Translations under genes and position numbers: made by a program
Notes under the pieces: model-generated
What the model saw: only the letters and a program-made list of their open reading frames with translations
Databases searched by the model: none
Told to the model about the DNA's origin: nothing
Part shown: positions 36,136 through 44,664 of the stretch, in pieces
Layout: every line of letters begins with the position of its first letter
Position numbering within the stretch: the first letter of the stretch is position 1
Source of the DNA: Sporosarcina sp.
GTDB taxonomy: Bacteria > Bacillota > Bacilli > Bacillales_A > Planococcaceae
Direction of reading: 5' to 3'
DNA length: 64,000 nt
Assembly: GCA_029263895.1 (NCBI GenBank)
Contig: JARIDO010000025.1
Location: forward strand, 1-64,000

Positions 36136-36870
36136 ATGGACTACATACTTTTATTCTTTATCGGTATGGCAGCAATGACAATAGGTACGCTTGCAGGTGG
36201 CGGTGGATTAATCACACTGCCAGCTATGTTATTAATGGGGGTTCCCATTCACTCTGTCATTGGTGCTGGTAAAATTTCAACGACAGTTAGCTCGTTCTCT
36301 ACATTTGTAACGGTATTATTTAAAAGACAAATCACGCTAAAAGAGTCTTTATGGATTGTCCCTGTATCCCTAGCAGGCGGTTCGATCGGTGGTGTTATTG
36401 CAACACGACTATCTGAAAGTACCTTGTATAGCGTTGCAATCATCTTACTTATTTTTGCTTTTTTAATGTCTTTTTTATCTAATGTAGACTTTTCAGGAGA
36501 AGAGAAACTCAGACCAACTAAAATAGCATTACCAGGTTTGTTTAGCATTGGTTTATATGATGGAATGTTTGGTCCGGGTCAAGGAACATTACAATTGTAT
36601 TTGTTTGGCCACCTGCGAATATCTTATCTAAGGGCTATTGGGTTTGTGCGTCTTGCTACATTTTCGAGTGGTTTTGGTGCAGCGGTAAGTTTCATTTTAA
36701 TGGGAAAAATACTATGGCCATTGACGTTTGCTTTACTCGCAGGCTCATTATCGGGAGCACAAATTGGTGTTCGACTTGCAGAAAAGTTAAATCCGCAGCA
36801 TGTTAAAATCCTTTTACGAATTGTAACGCTTGCGTTAATTGCTCAACTCATTATAAAAAGCCTTTTTTAA
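36136..36870 (+). CDS. Sulfite exporter TauE/SafE family membrane protein
   Basis: A protein of about 244 residues with seven or eight membrane segments. The first repeat signature GTLAGGGGLITLPAMLLMGV, with HSVIGAGKISTTVSSFSTF after it, is typical of TauE/SafE. The second repeat has GMFGPGQGTLQLYLF. It probably exports a sulfur-containing or other small anion; the substrate is not readable. ATG 36136 is chosen because the membrane protein fold begins there; the longer frame from 35932 adds non-homologous sequence overlapping the VOC promoter region. Confidence 0.82.
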   Translation: MDYILLFFIGMAAMTIGTLAGGGGLITLPAMLLMGVPIHSVIGAGKISTTVSSFSTFVTVLFKRQITLKESLWIVPVSLAGGSIGGVIATRLSESTLYSVAIILLIFAFLMSFLSNVDFSGEEKLRPTKIALPGLFSIGLYDGMFGPGQGTLQLYLFGHLRISYLRAIGFVRLATFSSGFGAAVSFILMGKILWPLTFALLAGSLSGAQIGVRLAEKLNPQHVKILLRIVTLALIAQLIIKSLF

Positions 36871-36873
36871 AGT

Positions 36874-36903
36874 AACGCCTCTTTTTTTAAGAGGTGTTTT
36901 TTT
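36874..36903 (+). terminator. Terminator after the TauE/SafE gene
   Basis: ACGCCTCTT / AAGAGGTGT followed by a T tract. Confidence 0.8.
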
Positions 36904-36904
36904 G

Positions 36905-37281
36905 AAATGATTGATAGTTTTTATGTTATTTTATGTTGTCCTTTGTTTATCTATTACAGGTGATGCTAACTATGCGAGCATGTATAGAAAGATACTGAAA
37001 TTAGAGTAGGTTTGTTATAGATGGAATAAGGGGAATTAACATAGAGAGGATAAAAGACTAGTTAAAATGTAAAGAAAGATTACGTTTAAAAGTTAAGGCT
37101 GTTTGAAGCAATATAGTGAATCTTTTAAAAATGGAACCATTCATTGACTGATTCGTATTATTAAGAGATACCCAATCATTGGTTTTTATGCTGTGAAAAA
37201 GATTCTGGATGTATCATTGTTTAAAGAGAAAAAATCTCTTTAGGGAAGAGGAAGGTAAAAAGGTTGAAGGGGGAAAAGTGT
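36905..37281. other. Gene-free interval of about 380 bases
   Basis: Very AT-rich, with stops in all frames. I found no convincing promoter, hairpin or protein remnant. It carries the leader of the ABC pair at 37282. Confidence 0.5.
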
Positions 37282-38205
37282 TTGGAGACAAAACCTGTTG
37301 TAGAATTAAAAAATTTAACAAAAATTATCGGTAAGAAAAAAATTATTGATGATGTCAGTTTGTCACTGTATCCTGGACAAATCACCGGATTTCTAGGGCC
37401 AAATGGGGCAGGGAAGACAACAACGATTCGAATGTTGGTAGGTTTAATGAAGCAAACCCAAGGAAGTATCTTTATTGAGGGGCAGTCTTTGGATGAAGAT
37501 TTTGAGGAAGGTCTATCTAAAGTGGGTGTAATTGTTGAAAATCCGGAGATGTATAAATACATGACGGGTTATAAGAATCTAGTCCACTTTAGCCGTATGC
37601 ATAAAGGAGTAACAAAAGAACGGATTATGGAAGTAGTTACGCAAGTAGGTATGCAAAATAGAATTCATGACAAAGTGTCAAGATATTCGCTAGGAATGCG
37701 GCAACGACTAGGACTTGCACAAGCTTTATTACATAAGCCTAAGTTTCTTATTTTAGATGAACCAACAAATGGGTTGGATCCAGCGGGAATAAGAGAGTTT
37801 AGAGAGCATTTACGAGTAATTGCTGACAAGGAAGGTGTCGCTGTCTTCGTTTCTAGTCATATGCTATCAGAAATTGAGCTTATGTGTGATCGGGTAGCGG
37901 TCATTCAAAATGGAAGATTAGTAGAAGTTCGCGATATGCAACAACTTTATGATTCTCACTACTATTTAGAGGCATTCCCAACGGATGTAGCAAAAGCGCT
38001 GTTAACCGCTGACGGTTTCCAGGTTGAAGACTATAAAGAAGGCTTTGTTATTAAAGCGGAGAAAACAAAAATACCAGGTCTTATACAACAATTGACAACG
38101 GGCGAGGTTCAGGTGTTTGCAGTTCAGCCGCATCGCCAAACTCTGGAAGATCAATTCCTGGAAATGACAGGAGGTGGCCAGATTGCTGAATCTCATACGA
38201 AATGA
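37282..38205 (+). CDS. ABC transporter ATP-binding protein, BcrA/lantibiotic-immunity type
   Basis: A protein of about 307 residues. Walker A GFLGPNGAGKTTTIRML is at about residues 33-49, the signature YSLGMRQRLGLAQAL at about 133-147, and Walker B FLILDEPTNGLDPAGIREF follows. The wording is that of the BcrA/NatA group that energises peptide-antibiotic or small-molecule efflux. TTG 37282 is preferred over TTG 37264 because AGGGGG (37268-37273) lies 8 bases before it. It overlaps the permease gene, which it surely serves. Confidence 0.87.
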   Translation: METKPVVELKNLTKIIGKKKIIDDVSLSLYPGQITGFLGPNGAGKTTTIRMLVGLMKQTQGSIFIEGQSLDEDFEEGLSKVGVIVENPEMYKYMTGYKNLVHFSRMHKGVTKERIMEVVTQVGMQNRIHDKVSRYSLGMRQRLGLAQALLHKPKFLILDEPTNGLDPAGIREFREHLRVIADKEGVAVFVSSHMLSEIELMCDRVAVIQNGRLVEVRDMQQLYDSHYYLEAFPTDVAKALLTADGFQVEDYKEGFVIKAEKTKIPGLIQQLTTGEVQVFAVQPHRQTLEDQFLEMTGGGQIAESHTK

Positions 38206-39148
38206 ATGGATGAAACTATGGAGTAAAAAAGGTACATGGGTAATGACTGGTTTAATCATTATTGCGGCTATCGGCGTAATGGGCATGATGAAGTGGGTGA
38301 ACGACTTTTCTTCGATGGGAGAAGTAGATGCTGAAATTCTCGGACAAGGGAATTGGGAACAGGTTATAAAAGAAGAGTTGGAAATGACGACTGCTACACT
38401 TGAACAAAAAGGTCTAAAAGCGGAAGAAAAGAAGCAATTAGAAGGCAATAAAAAAGTATTAGAGTATAGACTGTCTCATTCAATTGAACCACTAGTAGAT
38501 AACGATCGAAACTTTTTTATAGCGAGTGGAAGCACTTCATCTCTTTTTGTTTTACTGATGACTGTAATTGTGGCAGCAGGAATTGTGGCAGCGGAGTTCT
38601 CTCAAGGGACTATTAAGATGTTGCTCACTCGCCCTATTAAAAGGTGGAAAATACTTACGTCTAAATATCTTACAGTGCTGCTCTTTGGATTTGTTCTAAT
38701 GATTATTGATTTTATTGTCATGACGATTTCTGCTTATATGTTCTTTCCGGTTGGAGCTGGAAAAGAGCTGATATGGAACGGAAAAGAAGTAGTAGAAGCA
38801 TCTGTCTGGGGACATGGGCTTTATATGCTACTTTTAGAATTCGGTGGAATTATTATTTTAGCAACATTTGCTTTTATGGTAGGAACGATATTCCGTTCAA
38901 ATGGTATGGCAGTTGGTTTGTCCTTATTTATTTATTTCACAGGTCCAATCGTTGTTCTTCAACTTCAGAGATATGAAATAGCAAAATATCTTTTGTTCGC
39001 AAATAGCGATTTGACTATGTACGAAACAGGATACATTCCGTTGGAAGGGTTAACGTTACCGTTTTCTCTAGCTGTACTTGCTGTGTATCTTGTGATTTTC
39101 TTAGTCATTAGCTTTACTTCATTTATAAAAAGAGACATTACTGCATAA
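38183..39148 (+). CDS. ABC-2 type transporter permease
   Basis: A protein of about 321 residues with six membrane segments. The start MLNLIRNEWMKLWSKKGTW and a large extracytoplasmic loop (about residues 40-115, rich in E and K) are typical of permeases paired with BcrA-like ATPases. The segment VAAEFSQGTIKMLLTRPIKR after the second helix is the ABC-2 coupling region. TTG 38183 is favoured by AGGAGGTGG at proper spacing; GTG 38174 lies inside that site. Substrate unknown. Confidence 0.82.
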   Translation: MLNLIRNEWMKLWSKKGTWVMTGLIIIAAIGVMGMMKWVNDFSSMGEVDAEILGQGNWEQVIKEELEMTTATLEQKGLKAEEKKQLEGNKKVLEYRLSHSIEPLVDNDRNFFIASGSTSSLFVLLMTVIVAAGIVAAEFSQGTIKMLLTRPIKRWKILTSKYLTVLLFGFVLMIIDFIVMTISAYMFFPVGAGKELIWNGKEVVEASVWGHGLYMLLLEFGGIIILATFAFMVGTIFRSNGMAVGLSLFIYFTGPIVVLQLQRYEIAKYLLFANSDLTMYETGYIPLEGLTLPFSLAVLAVYLVIFLVISFTSFIKRDITA

Positions 39149-39152
39149 GAAA

Positions 39153-39186
39153 AGCCCTCCGAAACAAACTTTGGAGGGCATTTTTT
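39153..39186 (+). terminator. Terminator after the ABC pair
   Basis: AGCCCTCC...GGAGGGC stem followed by ATTTTTT. Confidence 0.8.
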
Positions 39187-39190
39187 AATC

Positions 39191-39283
39191 TCATTTATGA
39201 CTTTTAAAAGTAGTAACCATACCGCCGATTGTACCAAGAAGAACAAAAGCAAACATAGCGAACATTATATAGATGAACCACAT
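39191..39283 (-). CDS. 30-residue single-span membrane miniprotein
   Basis: A tiny frame running from ATG (complement of 39281-39283) to TGA (complement of 39191-39193). AAAGGAGTG lies about 10 bases upstream. The product MWFIYIMFAMFAFVLLGTIG continues with GMVTTFKSHK: one hydrophobic helix and a basic tail, like many small Bacillales membrane peptides. It begins next to array 2. Too short for a family call; the ribosome binding site and composition are the only support. Confidence 0.5.
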   Translation of the reverse strand: MWFIYIMFAMFAFVLLGTIGGMVTTFKSHK

Positions 39284-39400
39284 GCTAACATCACTCCTTT
39301 ATCCAAAATCCTATATGCATTGTTCCATTTGCTTGACGATTGGACAATGGTACACAGAAGTTTGGTGGGCGCTTAATAGAATGAGTCGAAAGTAGTGAAA

Positions 39401-39513
39401 CGCCGATATCCATGTAATAAACGCTGATATATGTTATGTACTTGCTGATAAAGACCCCGGATTTGCTGATATACCCCGTTAAACCGCTCATATTACCAAT
39501 GAAACCGCCGATA
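39401..39513 (+). repeat. Array 2: six octamers CGCYGATA at exact 21-bp steps
   Basis: Octamers start at 39401, 39422, 39443, 39464, 39485 and 39506, each step exactly 21 bp. Units 1, 2 and 6 are perfect CGCYGATA; units 3 and 4 are TGCTGATA and unit 5 is CGCTCATA. The left edge reads GTAGTGAAA, the same as in array 1. The array sits in the divergent gap between the miniprotein (39283) and the NERD gene (39715). Confidence 0.9.
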
Positions 39514-39714
39514 AAATTTTCTATCCATTATGAGGCAAAATGAAATTGTGTTTCGTACGTATGACCACACAAAGCTTAGATAATGCACATTTTTTATTCT
39601 AATCCACATAAACAATTAAAATGTTACAGCGGAAAACCAATCAAAATATGACTTTCGGAAGCATTATACCGCTTCGTCTCCCCATATGATAGGCTCGAAT
39701 AAAGGGGGAGTAGG

Positions 39715-40719
39715 ATGATTATAGAGATGGAAACTGTACCACTAAAATTGATTGGTCTCAGTGCACTGGAAAGGAGATTAATTGAAAGTAGTAGCCGAGC
39801 AGACTTTATTAGAAATGAGCTTCGAATTGTACAAGCGGGCGTGAATGGAGAGAGCAAGTTAAAGCGTGTTTTTGAAAAGTATGTCTTTCCGTTTGAGCAT
39901 TATATTTTTCATGGACTACAGTTAACTTCAACAGGGAGATTTCAGATTGATACTTTATTCGTTTCTAAAAAAGGGATTTTTGTAATCGAAATGAAAAATA
40001 TAGCCGGCAAGATTTATTTTCCGCCAGATAGAAATCAACTTGTTCGTACATTGGAGAATGGACAAATAGATGCATTCGAATGTCCAACCATCCAAGTTGA
40101 ACGGAATTGTATGTTATTGAAAGATTGGTTCCAAGCACGTCGGTTAGAAGTTCCAATTACAGGTTTGTCTGTGTTTGCAGAAGTAAAACAACAGTTTGAA
40201 AATATTCGGCCAAATATGAAGTTGCTTTTTCCGATGGAAATTCCAAGTTATTTTCGGAAAGTCGAGTATGAAGAAGACAAAATGAATGCTGTAACTTTGA
40301 AGAAGATTGTTTCAAAATTAAAAGCGGGGCATATCAACTATAATCCGTTCCCGTTGTGCAAAACATATTCAATACCAGAACGGGAAATTAAAAAGGGGAT
40401 CATTTGTGAAGAGTGCGAATGTGTAGGGATGTTAAGAGCCGCTGGAAAATGGGTTTGCCCGTATTGTAGAAACAGCAAAAAGAATGCGCATGAAAGGGCG
40501 ATTGTAGAGATGGTCATGTTACTCGGAAATGGTATTTCAAATAAGGAATGCAGAGCCTTTTTAGGTATAAAAGACTCTTCAACTACCAAGCGTCTTTTAA
40601 CGAGTATGCGTCTTTCGAGCAGTGGAGAGAATAAAGGAAGAAGATATCATATTGATGACGAGATGATTTCCGCTTTTATGATGGATTTTCCTAGGACCTA
40701 TGACACGAAACGCCGATAA
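39715..40719 (+). CDS. NERD-domain protein with zinc ribbon
   Basis: A 334-residue cytoplasmic protein. The NERD (nuclease-related) domain covers about residues 40-160. Its PD-(D/E)XK-like core is visible: GESKLKRVF, then FQIDTLFVSKKGIFVIEMKN with D, E and K in the expected order. A zinc ribbon follows at about 226-247 (CEECECVG...WVCPYC). The C-terminal 80 residues form a small helical, possibly DNA-binding unit (GISNKECRAFLGIKDSSTTK). ATG 39715 follows GGGGGAG. The gene is flanked by arrays 2 and 3; its last codons CGC CGA TAA form the first octamer of array 3. Confidence 0.8.
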   Translation: MIIEMETVPLKLIGLSALERRLIESSSRADFIRNELRIVQAGVNGESKLKRVFEKYVFPFEHYIFHGLQLTSTGRFQIDTLFVSKKGIFVIEMKNIAGKIYFPPDRNQLVRTLENGQIDAFECPTIQVERNCMLLKDWFQARRLEVPITGLSVFAEVKQQFENIRPNMKLLFPMEIPSYFRKVEYEEDKMNAVTLKKIVSKLKAGHINYNPFPLCKTYSIPEREIKKGIICEECECVGMLRAAGKWVCPYCRNSKKNAHERAIVEMVMLLGNGISNKECRAFLGIKDSSTTKRLLTSMRLSSSGENKGRRYHIDDEMISAFMMDFPRTYDTKRR

Positions 40720-40823
40720 GTGTGCGATAAACGCCGATATCCACCGAATAACCGCTGATATATGTCATTTTTTCGCTGATAAAATCCGCACATTCGCTGA
40801 TATCCACCATCACACCGCTGATA
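40711..40823 (+). repeat. Array 3: six octamers CGCYGATA at exact 21-bp steps
   Basis: Octamers start at 40711, 40732, 40753, 40774, 40795 and 40816; all six are perfect CGCYGATA (two C, then four T) and every step is 21 bp. The first octamer overlaps the NERD stop codon. The left edge reads GACACGAAA, close to GACATGAAA at array 4. The array ends before the convergent mscL gene. Confidence 0.93.
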
Positions 40824-40857
40824 ACCGTCCATTCCTCAACAAACAAAAAATTGTACG

Positions 40858-41232
40858 TTAATGCTTTTCTTTCAATAAATCTCTGATTTCTTGTAACAAT
40901 GCTTCTTTTGCATCGATAGGCGTGTCTTCGACGACCGGTTCTTTTTTGCGTTGGAATTTCATGCGCAATCGAATGACCATGAAAATGGCGAACGCGATGA
41001 TGAGGAAATCGATAATGGACTGGATGAAAAGACCGTAGACAATATCTGTATTAAAAAGTGGAAATGACAGGTCGGATACATCGACTTTACCTGTTAACGC
41101 AGCAATTACAGGTGTAATGATATTTTTTACTAAAGAAGAAACGATTTTTCCGAAAGCAGCCCCGATGACGACAGCGACTGCCAAATCCATAACGTTTCCT
41201 TTGAATGCGAATTCTTTAAAGTCTTTCCACAT
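40858..41232 (-). CDS. mscL: Large-conductance mechanosensitive channel MscL
   Basis: A 124-residue channel subunit with two membrane helices. The N-terminal helix and first transmembrane segment read [20 protein letters not shown], nearly the family consensus, with the hydrophobic pore gate in [12 protein letters not shown]. The second helix is [20 protein letters not shown], and the cytoplasmic bundle ends in [13 protein letters not shown]. It releases solutes during hypo-osmotic shock. ATG 41232 follows GAGGGAT; an in-frame start further upstream adds residues not found in the family. Confidence 0.96.
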   Translation of the reverse strand: MWKDFKEFAFKGNVMDLAVAVVIGAAFGKIVSSLVKNIITPVIAALTGKVDVSDLSFPLFNTDIVYGLFIQSIIDFLIIAFAIFMVIRLRMKFQRKKEPVVEDTPIDAKEALLQEIRDLLKEKH

Positions 41233-41257
41233 ATGTAATCCCTCAAATCTTTTTTTA

Positions 41258-41587
41258 TTAGTATATATCAAATTCTTCTGGAAACCAGCGATACTTTTTT
41301 AAATCTACTTTGTCGGAAGCGTCAAATTGAACACCTTCTGCTTCCAATGAAGCTCTTTGACGAATCCCTTTTTCTTTTGCTTGTTTTGGAGTGGAGATGC
41401 TCCCTTGTGCATTTATGATACGATGCCAAGGTAAATTATAGCTTGCGCTCATGGAGTGAAGTATGCGTACGACTTGTCGTGCACCGCGGGGAGAGCCTGC
41501 GGATGCCGCAACTTGACCATAAGTCATGACACGGCCGACAGGGATTTCTAGGATGATTTTAATTACGCGCTTTGTGAAATCGGTCAT
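41258..41587 (-). CDS. Alkyltransferase-like (ATL) DNA-repair protein
   Basis: A 109-residue protein of the MGMT fold. The DNA-binding part [20 protein letters not shown] is intact. The active-site motif PCHRV/I is replaced by PWHRII, so the alkyl-acceptor cysteine is a tryptophan. That is the defining feature of ATL proteins, which bind O6-alkylguanine and hand it to nucleotide excision repair rather than repairing it themselves. ATG 41587. It runs in the same direction as mscL, with a 25-base gap. Confidence 0.88.
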   Translation of the reverse strand: MTDFTKRVIKIILEIPVGRVMTYGQVAASAGSPRGARQVVRILHSMSASYNLPWHRIINAQGSISTPKQAKEKGIRQRASLEAEGVQFDASDKVDLKKYRWFPEEFDIY

Positions 41588-41685
41588 TTACTTCAAACCC
41601 TTCGATGTTAGGATGCAACCAAATTCTATCCAATTTCGTATTATATATAGTCAGAAAATTAGAGGATATTAAACCAACTATCCGC

Positions 41686-42318
41686 TTATCGTTTCTGATA
41701 CCATCTGTAGGTTGTTGTAATAATAATCATCCATAATGCGCTTGCGAAAACACCCGCAACAACATCGCTCGGATAATGGACGCCTAAATAGATACGGCTA
41801 ATCCCAATCATGAAAATCATAAACAGAGCAAACAAAAATAACGCTATATGAGTAATTCTTGTTTTTAAGTTTCTCCATACGATGTAGGAAATGATTGCAT
41901 ACAAACTAAACGCTAGCATCGTGTGCCCACTAGGGAAACTAAAGCCCCCGATTTCAACTATGCGATGAAGTTCTGGCCGTGCCCTCTTATATATGGACTT
42001 TAAAATTAGATTTAACAAACCTGAACCGGCGACAGCGGCAACTAGTAATAGTGCTTCTGCACGATGTCGTTTGTACAGAAGAAGTGTAACACCTATCAAC
42101 ATAAATAACATGACAAACGGTGTAGAACCGACAGTTGTAAAAGACTTCATGATGGTAGTTAACCAATTAACTTCTAGACCTTGAACGAAAGCAATCACAG
42201 GTTCATCAAAGCGAGCGATTGTTTCATTCCTAATAGCAGCAGCAATCATAGCGAAAATAGTTCCAAAAATAATACAAATTAGAAACGCCAAAATGAGGCG
42301 GAATGATAAGTTGCGCAA
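41686..42318 (-). CDS. PAP2-family membrane phosphatase
   Basis: A 210-residue membrane protein with six helices. All three PAP2 motifs are visible: KSIYKRARP (C1), SFPSGHTML (C2) and SRIYLGVHYPSDVVAG (C3, with the catalytic histidine). It probably dephosphorylates undecaprenyl pyrophosphate or phosphatidylglycerol phosphate. Single gene, divergent from the PlsY-like gene. Confidence 0.87.
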   Translation of the reverse strand: MRNLSFRLILAFLICIIFGTIFAMIAAAIRNETIARFDEPVIAFVQGLEVNWLTTIMKSFTTVGSTPFVMLFMLIGVTLLLYKRHRAEALLLVAAVAGSGLLNLILKSIYKRARPELHRIVEIGGFSFPSGHTMLAFSLYAIISYIVWRNLKTRITHIALFLFALFMIFMIGISRIYLGVHYPSDVVAGVFASALWMIIITTTYRWYQKR

Positions 42319-42453
42319 GTATATCCGTCCTTTCTATTGCTTTTTATTGTATCGAAATCATTCCATAATGTAAAAGATAGTAATAATATATGGAAATACT
42401 ATATTAGAACTCGTCAGAAAATGGTAAACTAATAGAAAACGATGAGGTGCACT

Positions 42454-43035
42454 ATGACGCTAGTATTATTATTGATTGCATCCTATTTACTTGGAAATCT
42501 ACTGACTGCCCGCTTTTTAGGAGCAATCTTTTATAAACGTTCAATTATTACTGAAGGGAGTGGCAACCCAGGGGCACGAAATGCGGGTCGAGTACTTGGC
42601 AGGAAGGCTTTTGTTGCAACATTTTTAGGTGATGCACTTAAAGGGGCATTAGCCGTTCTTGCAACAAAATGGTTAGGTTTTGATTTTTCAATCCAAATAA
42701 TAGCTTTATTAGCTGTTTTGCTTGGGCACATCTATCCAATCTTCTTTAAATTTAAAGGTGGGCAAGGTATATCTGCCTTCATCGGTGGACTAATTGCTCT
42801 CCACTTACCTTTGTTGGGAGTTTTTGTAGCGTTATTCCTGATTCTTTATGTCATTAATAGGAGTTTTACAATGGCAGGGTTAACTGCTATTACAGCCGTA
42901 CCAATCTTAATGCTCTTTTTCTCCTTAGGCTGTTTACCAAGCATAATCATGTGTTTGGTATCCGGGCTATTATTATTTGCACATCGGCACGATCTGAAAG
43001 AGAAATATATGAAGAGAAGAGGAACAATAATATGA
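42454..43035 (+). CDS. PlsY-like glycerol-3-phosphate acyltransferase family protein
   Basis: A 193-residue membrane protein of the PlsY family. Motif 1 is EGSGNPGARNAGRVLGRKAF at about residues 34-53, and motif 2 is GHIYPIFFKFKGGQGISAF near 90-108. The usual GGKG of motif 2 is GGQG here. That change, and the gene context, suggest a divergent paralogue whose acceptor may not be glycerol-3-phosphate. ATG 42454 is preferred over ATG 42442 because GAGGTG lies between them. The stop overlaps the next start as ATGA. Confidence 0.75.
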   Translation: MTLVLLLIASYLLGNLLTARFLGAIFYKRSIITEGSGNPGARNAGRVLGRKAFVATFLGDALKGALAVLATKWLGFDFSIQIIALLAVLLGHIYPIFFKFKGGQGISAFIGGLIALHLPLLGVFVALFLILYVINRSFTMAGLTAITAVPILMLFFSLGCLPSIIMCLVSGLLLFAHRHDLKEKYMKRRGTII

Positions 43036-44630
43036 GCTTTCTATATAAGGTTGCAACAACGGCGTTAGAATTCAAAGAAATACATGAGTTGAATTACAAG
43101 ACATTTGCTGAGGAAATCCCTCAACATGCGCACAATGAATCGCAAATGCTCATTGATAAGTTTCACGATGAAAATACATATATTATTTGCAAAAAAGAAC
43201 AAAAAGTCATTGGGATGATTGCTGTCCGTGGCCAACGTCCTTTTTCATTGGACGGGAAAATAGGTAAGGTGGAAGAAAAACTACCGTTAGTTGTAGAGAA
43301 TCCAGTTGAAATTCGTTTATTGGCAATTGAACCGCAATATCGAAATGGGCGAGCTTTCCTTGGTTTAGCACAGGCACTTGTCCTTTATTGTCTAAAAGCA
43401 GGCTACGATGCAGCACTTATTTCGGGGACGACACGAGAACAAAAGTTATATGGCCAGCTAGGCTTTAGGGCTTTTGCCGAAATGACTGGAACGAAGGAAG
43501 CTTTATTTCAACCGATGTATTTAACGAAAGAGACGTTCGAGGCAGGGATAGCAGGTAGAATTTTGAAACCACACACGAACTTTTTACCGGGGCCGGTAAC
43601 GCTATCAAAAGATGTCCAACATGCATTAGCACAGGAACCATTTTCTCATCGCTCAATTGAATATGAAAGTCTGTTGACTAGAGTGAAAAACAAACTTCTC
43701 ACGCTAACAGGGGCAGCACATATGCAATTATTCCAAGGGACCGGAACACTGGCCAATGATGTTGTTGCAGGTCAGTTAAGTCTTGTCGATGGTAAAGGTC
43801 TTATTTTAGTGAATGGTGAATTTGGAACGCGCTTAGTCGATCATGCGAGTCGGTTTGGAATGGCGTACGACACAGTGGAAGTGGAGTGGGGTAGTCCGTT
43901 TGACGAAGATAGCGTGAATGAACTCTTGGGAAGTGGTCAATACAGTTGGTTATGGATGGTGCACAGTGAGACATCCACCGGAATATTGAATCATTTTGCT
44001 ACGTTCGAAAAAACCTGTAAGCAAAACAATGTTGTATTGGCGCTCGATTGTATTAGTTCGATTGGGACAGTACCTTTGAAACTCAAGGGTGTTGCATTTG
44101 CTTCAGGGGTAAGTGGTAAAGCGTTAGCGGCTTATACGGGTTTGGCATTCGTTTTTCATTCGGAAATGGCTCAAAGTAACAAACGCTTACCGCGCTATCT
44201 TGATTTAGGAATGTATTGTGAAGCAGACGGAATCCCATACTCACAATCGTCGAACTTACTCGTTGCACTAGAGAAATCTTTACAAAAGTATGAGCAATCA
44301 AATAGTGTGTTCGATGCAATTGAGCAACGGGCAAAAAGAATTAGAAATGCAATGAAAGAGACGGGTATTGAAATTTTTGTCGAAGAATCATACGCAACAC
44401 CAGCAATCATAACGCTAACAATGCCTGGAAATTGTTCTGCAATTCAATTAGGCGATAATTTATTCATGAATGGGATTACAACTCACTATGAAAGTTCCTA
44501 TTTACGTGAAAGGAATTGGTTGCAAATCGCTAGTTTAAATGACGTAACAGACAAAGAGGTGGACAGAATGCTAGCGATACTATGCGAACTGGTCAATTGT
44601 AAAGTGCCAATGTTTAATGGAACGTTATAG
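43032..44630 (+). CDS. GNAT acetyltransferase-class V aminotransferase fusion
   Basis: A 532-residue two-domain protein. Residues 1-185 form a GNAT-like domain (EIRLLAIEPQYRNGRAFLGL as the acetyl-CoA-binding region). Residues about 190-532 form a fold-type I PLP enzyme of the alanine-glyoxylate/phosphonopyruvate aminotransferase group: FLPGPVTLSKDV, LFQGTGTLANDVVAGQLS, MVHSETSTGILN, ALDCISSIGTVPL and the PLP lysine in ASGVSGKALAAYTGLAF. ATG 43032 overlaps the PlsY-like stop and has AGAGGAA upstream; the frame extends further up but only inside plsY. Substrates unknown; co-translation suggests a shared pathway. Confidence 0.82.
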   Translation: MSFLYKVATTALEFKEIHELNYKTFAEEIPQHAHNESQMLIDKFHDENTYIICKKEQKVIGMIAVRGQRPFSLDGKIGKVEEKLPLVVENPVEIRLLAIEPQYRNGRAFLGLAQALVLYCLKAGYDAALISGTTREQKLYGQLGFRAFAEMTGTKEALFQPMYLTKETFEAGIAGRILKPHTNFLPGPVTLSKDVQHALAQEPFSHRSIEYESLLTRVKNKLLTLTGAAHMQLFQGTGTLANDVVAGQLSLVDGKGLILVNGEFGTRLVDHASRFGMAYDTVEVEWGSPFDEDSVNELLGSGQYSWLWMVHSETSTGILNHFATFEKTCKQNNVVLALDCISSIGTVPLKLKGVAFASGVSGKALAAYTGLAFVFHSEMAQSNKRLPRYLDLGMYCEADGIPYSQSSNLLVALEKSLQKYEQSNSVFDAIEQRAKRIRNAMKETGIEIFVEESYATPAIITLTMPGNCSAIQLGDNLFMNGITTHYESSYLRERNWLQIASLNDVTDKEVDRMLAILCELVNCKVPMFNGTL

Positions 44631-44664
44631 GGGAACTAAAGTAGTAGAAAAGGAGTAGATTTCT

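Noticed and set aside
36905-37281. Insertion-sequence remnant
   Set aside because: No inverted ends, target duplication or transposase-like peptide could be recognised in any frame.
39291-39491. Minus-strand open frame through array 2 encoding heptad-like peptide repeats (YIS/YQR units every seven residues)
   Set aside because: 21 bp equals seven codons, so any such array yields heptads in an open frame. In array 1 the equivalent frames hit stops, the frames differ between arrays, and no ribosome binding site is present.
40711-40823. CRISPR array
   Set aside because: Conserved part is only 8 bp and fillers only 13 bp, with no identical long repeats, leader or cas genes.
42951-43031. Upstream extension of the GNAT-aminotransferase fusion gene
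   Set aside because: The extension lies inside the PlsY-like gene in another frame. ATG 43032 with the ATGA overlap and AGAGGAA is the better start.
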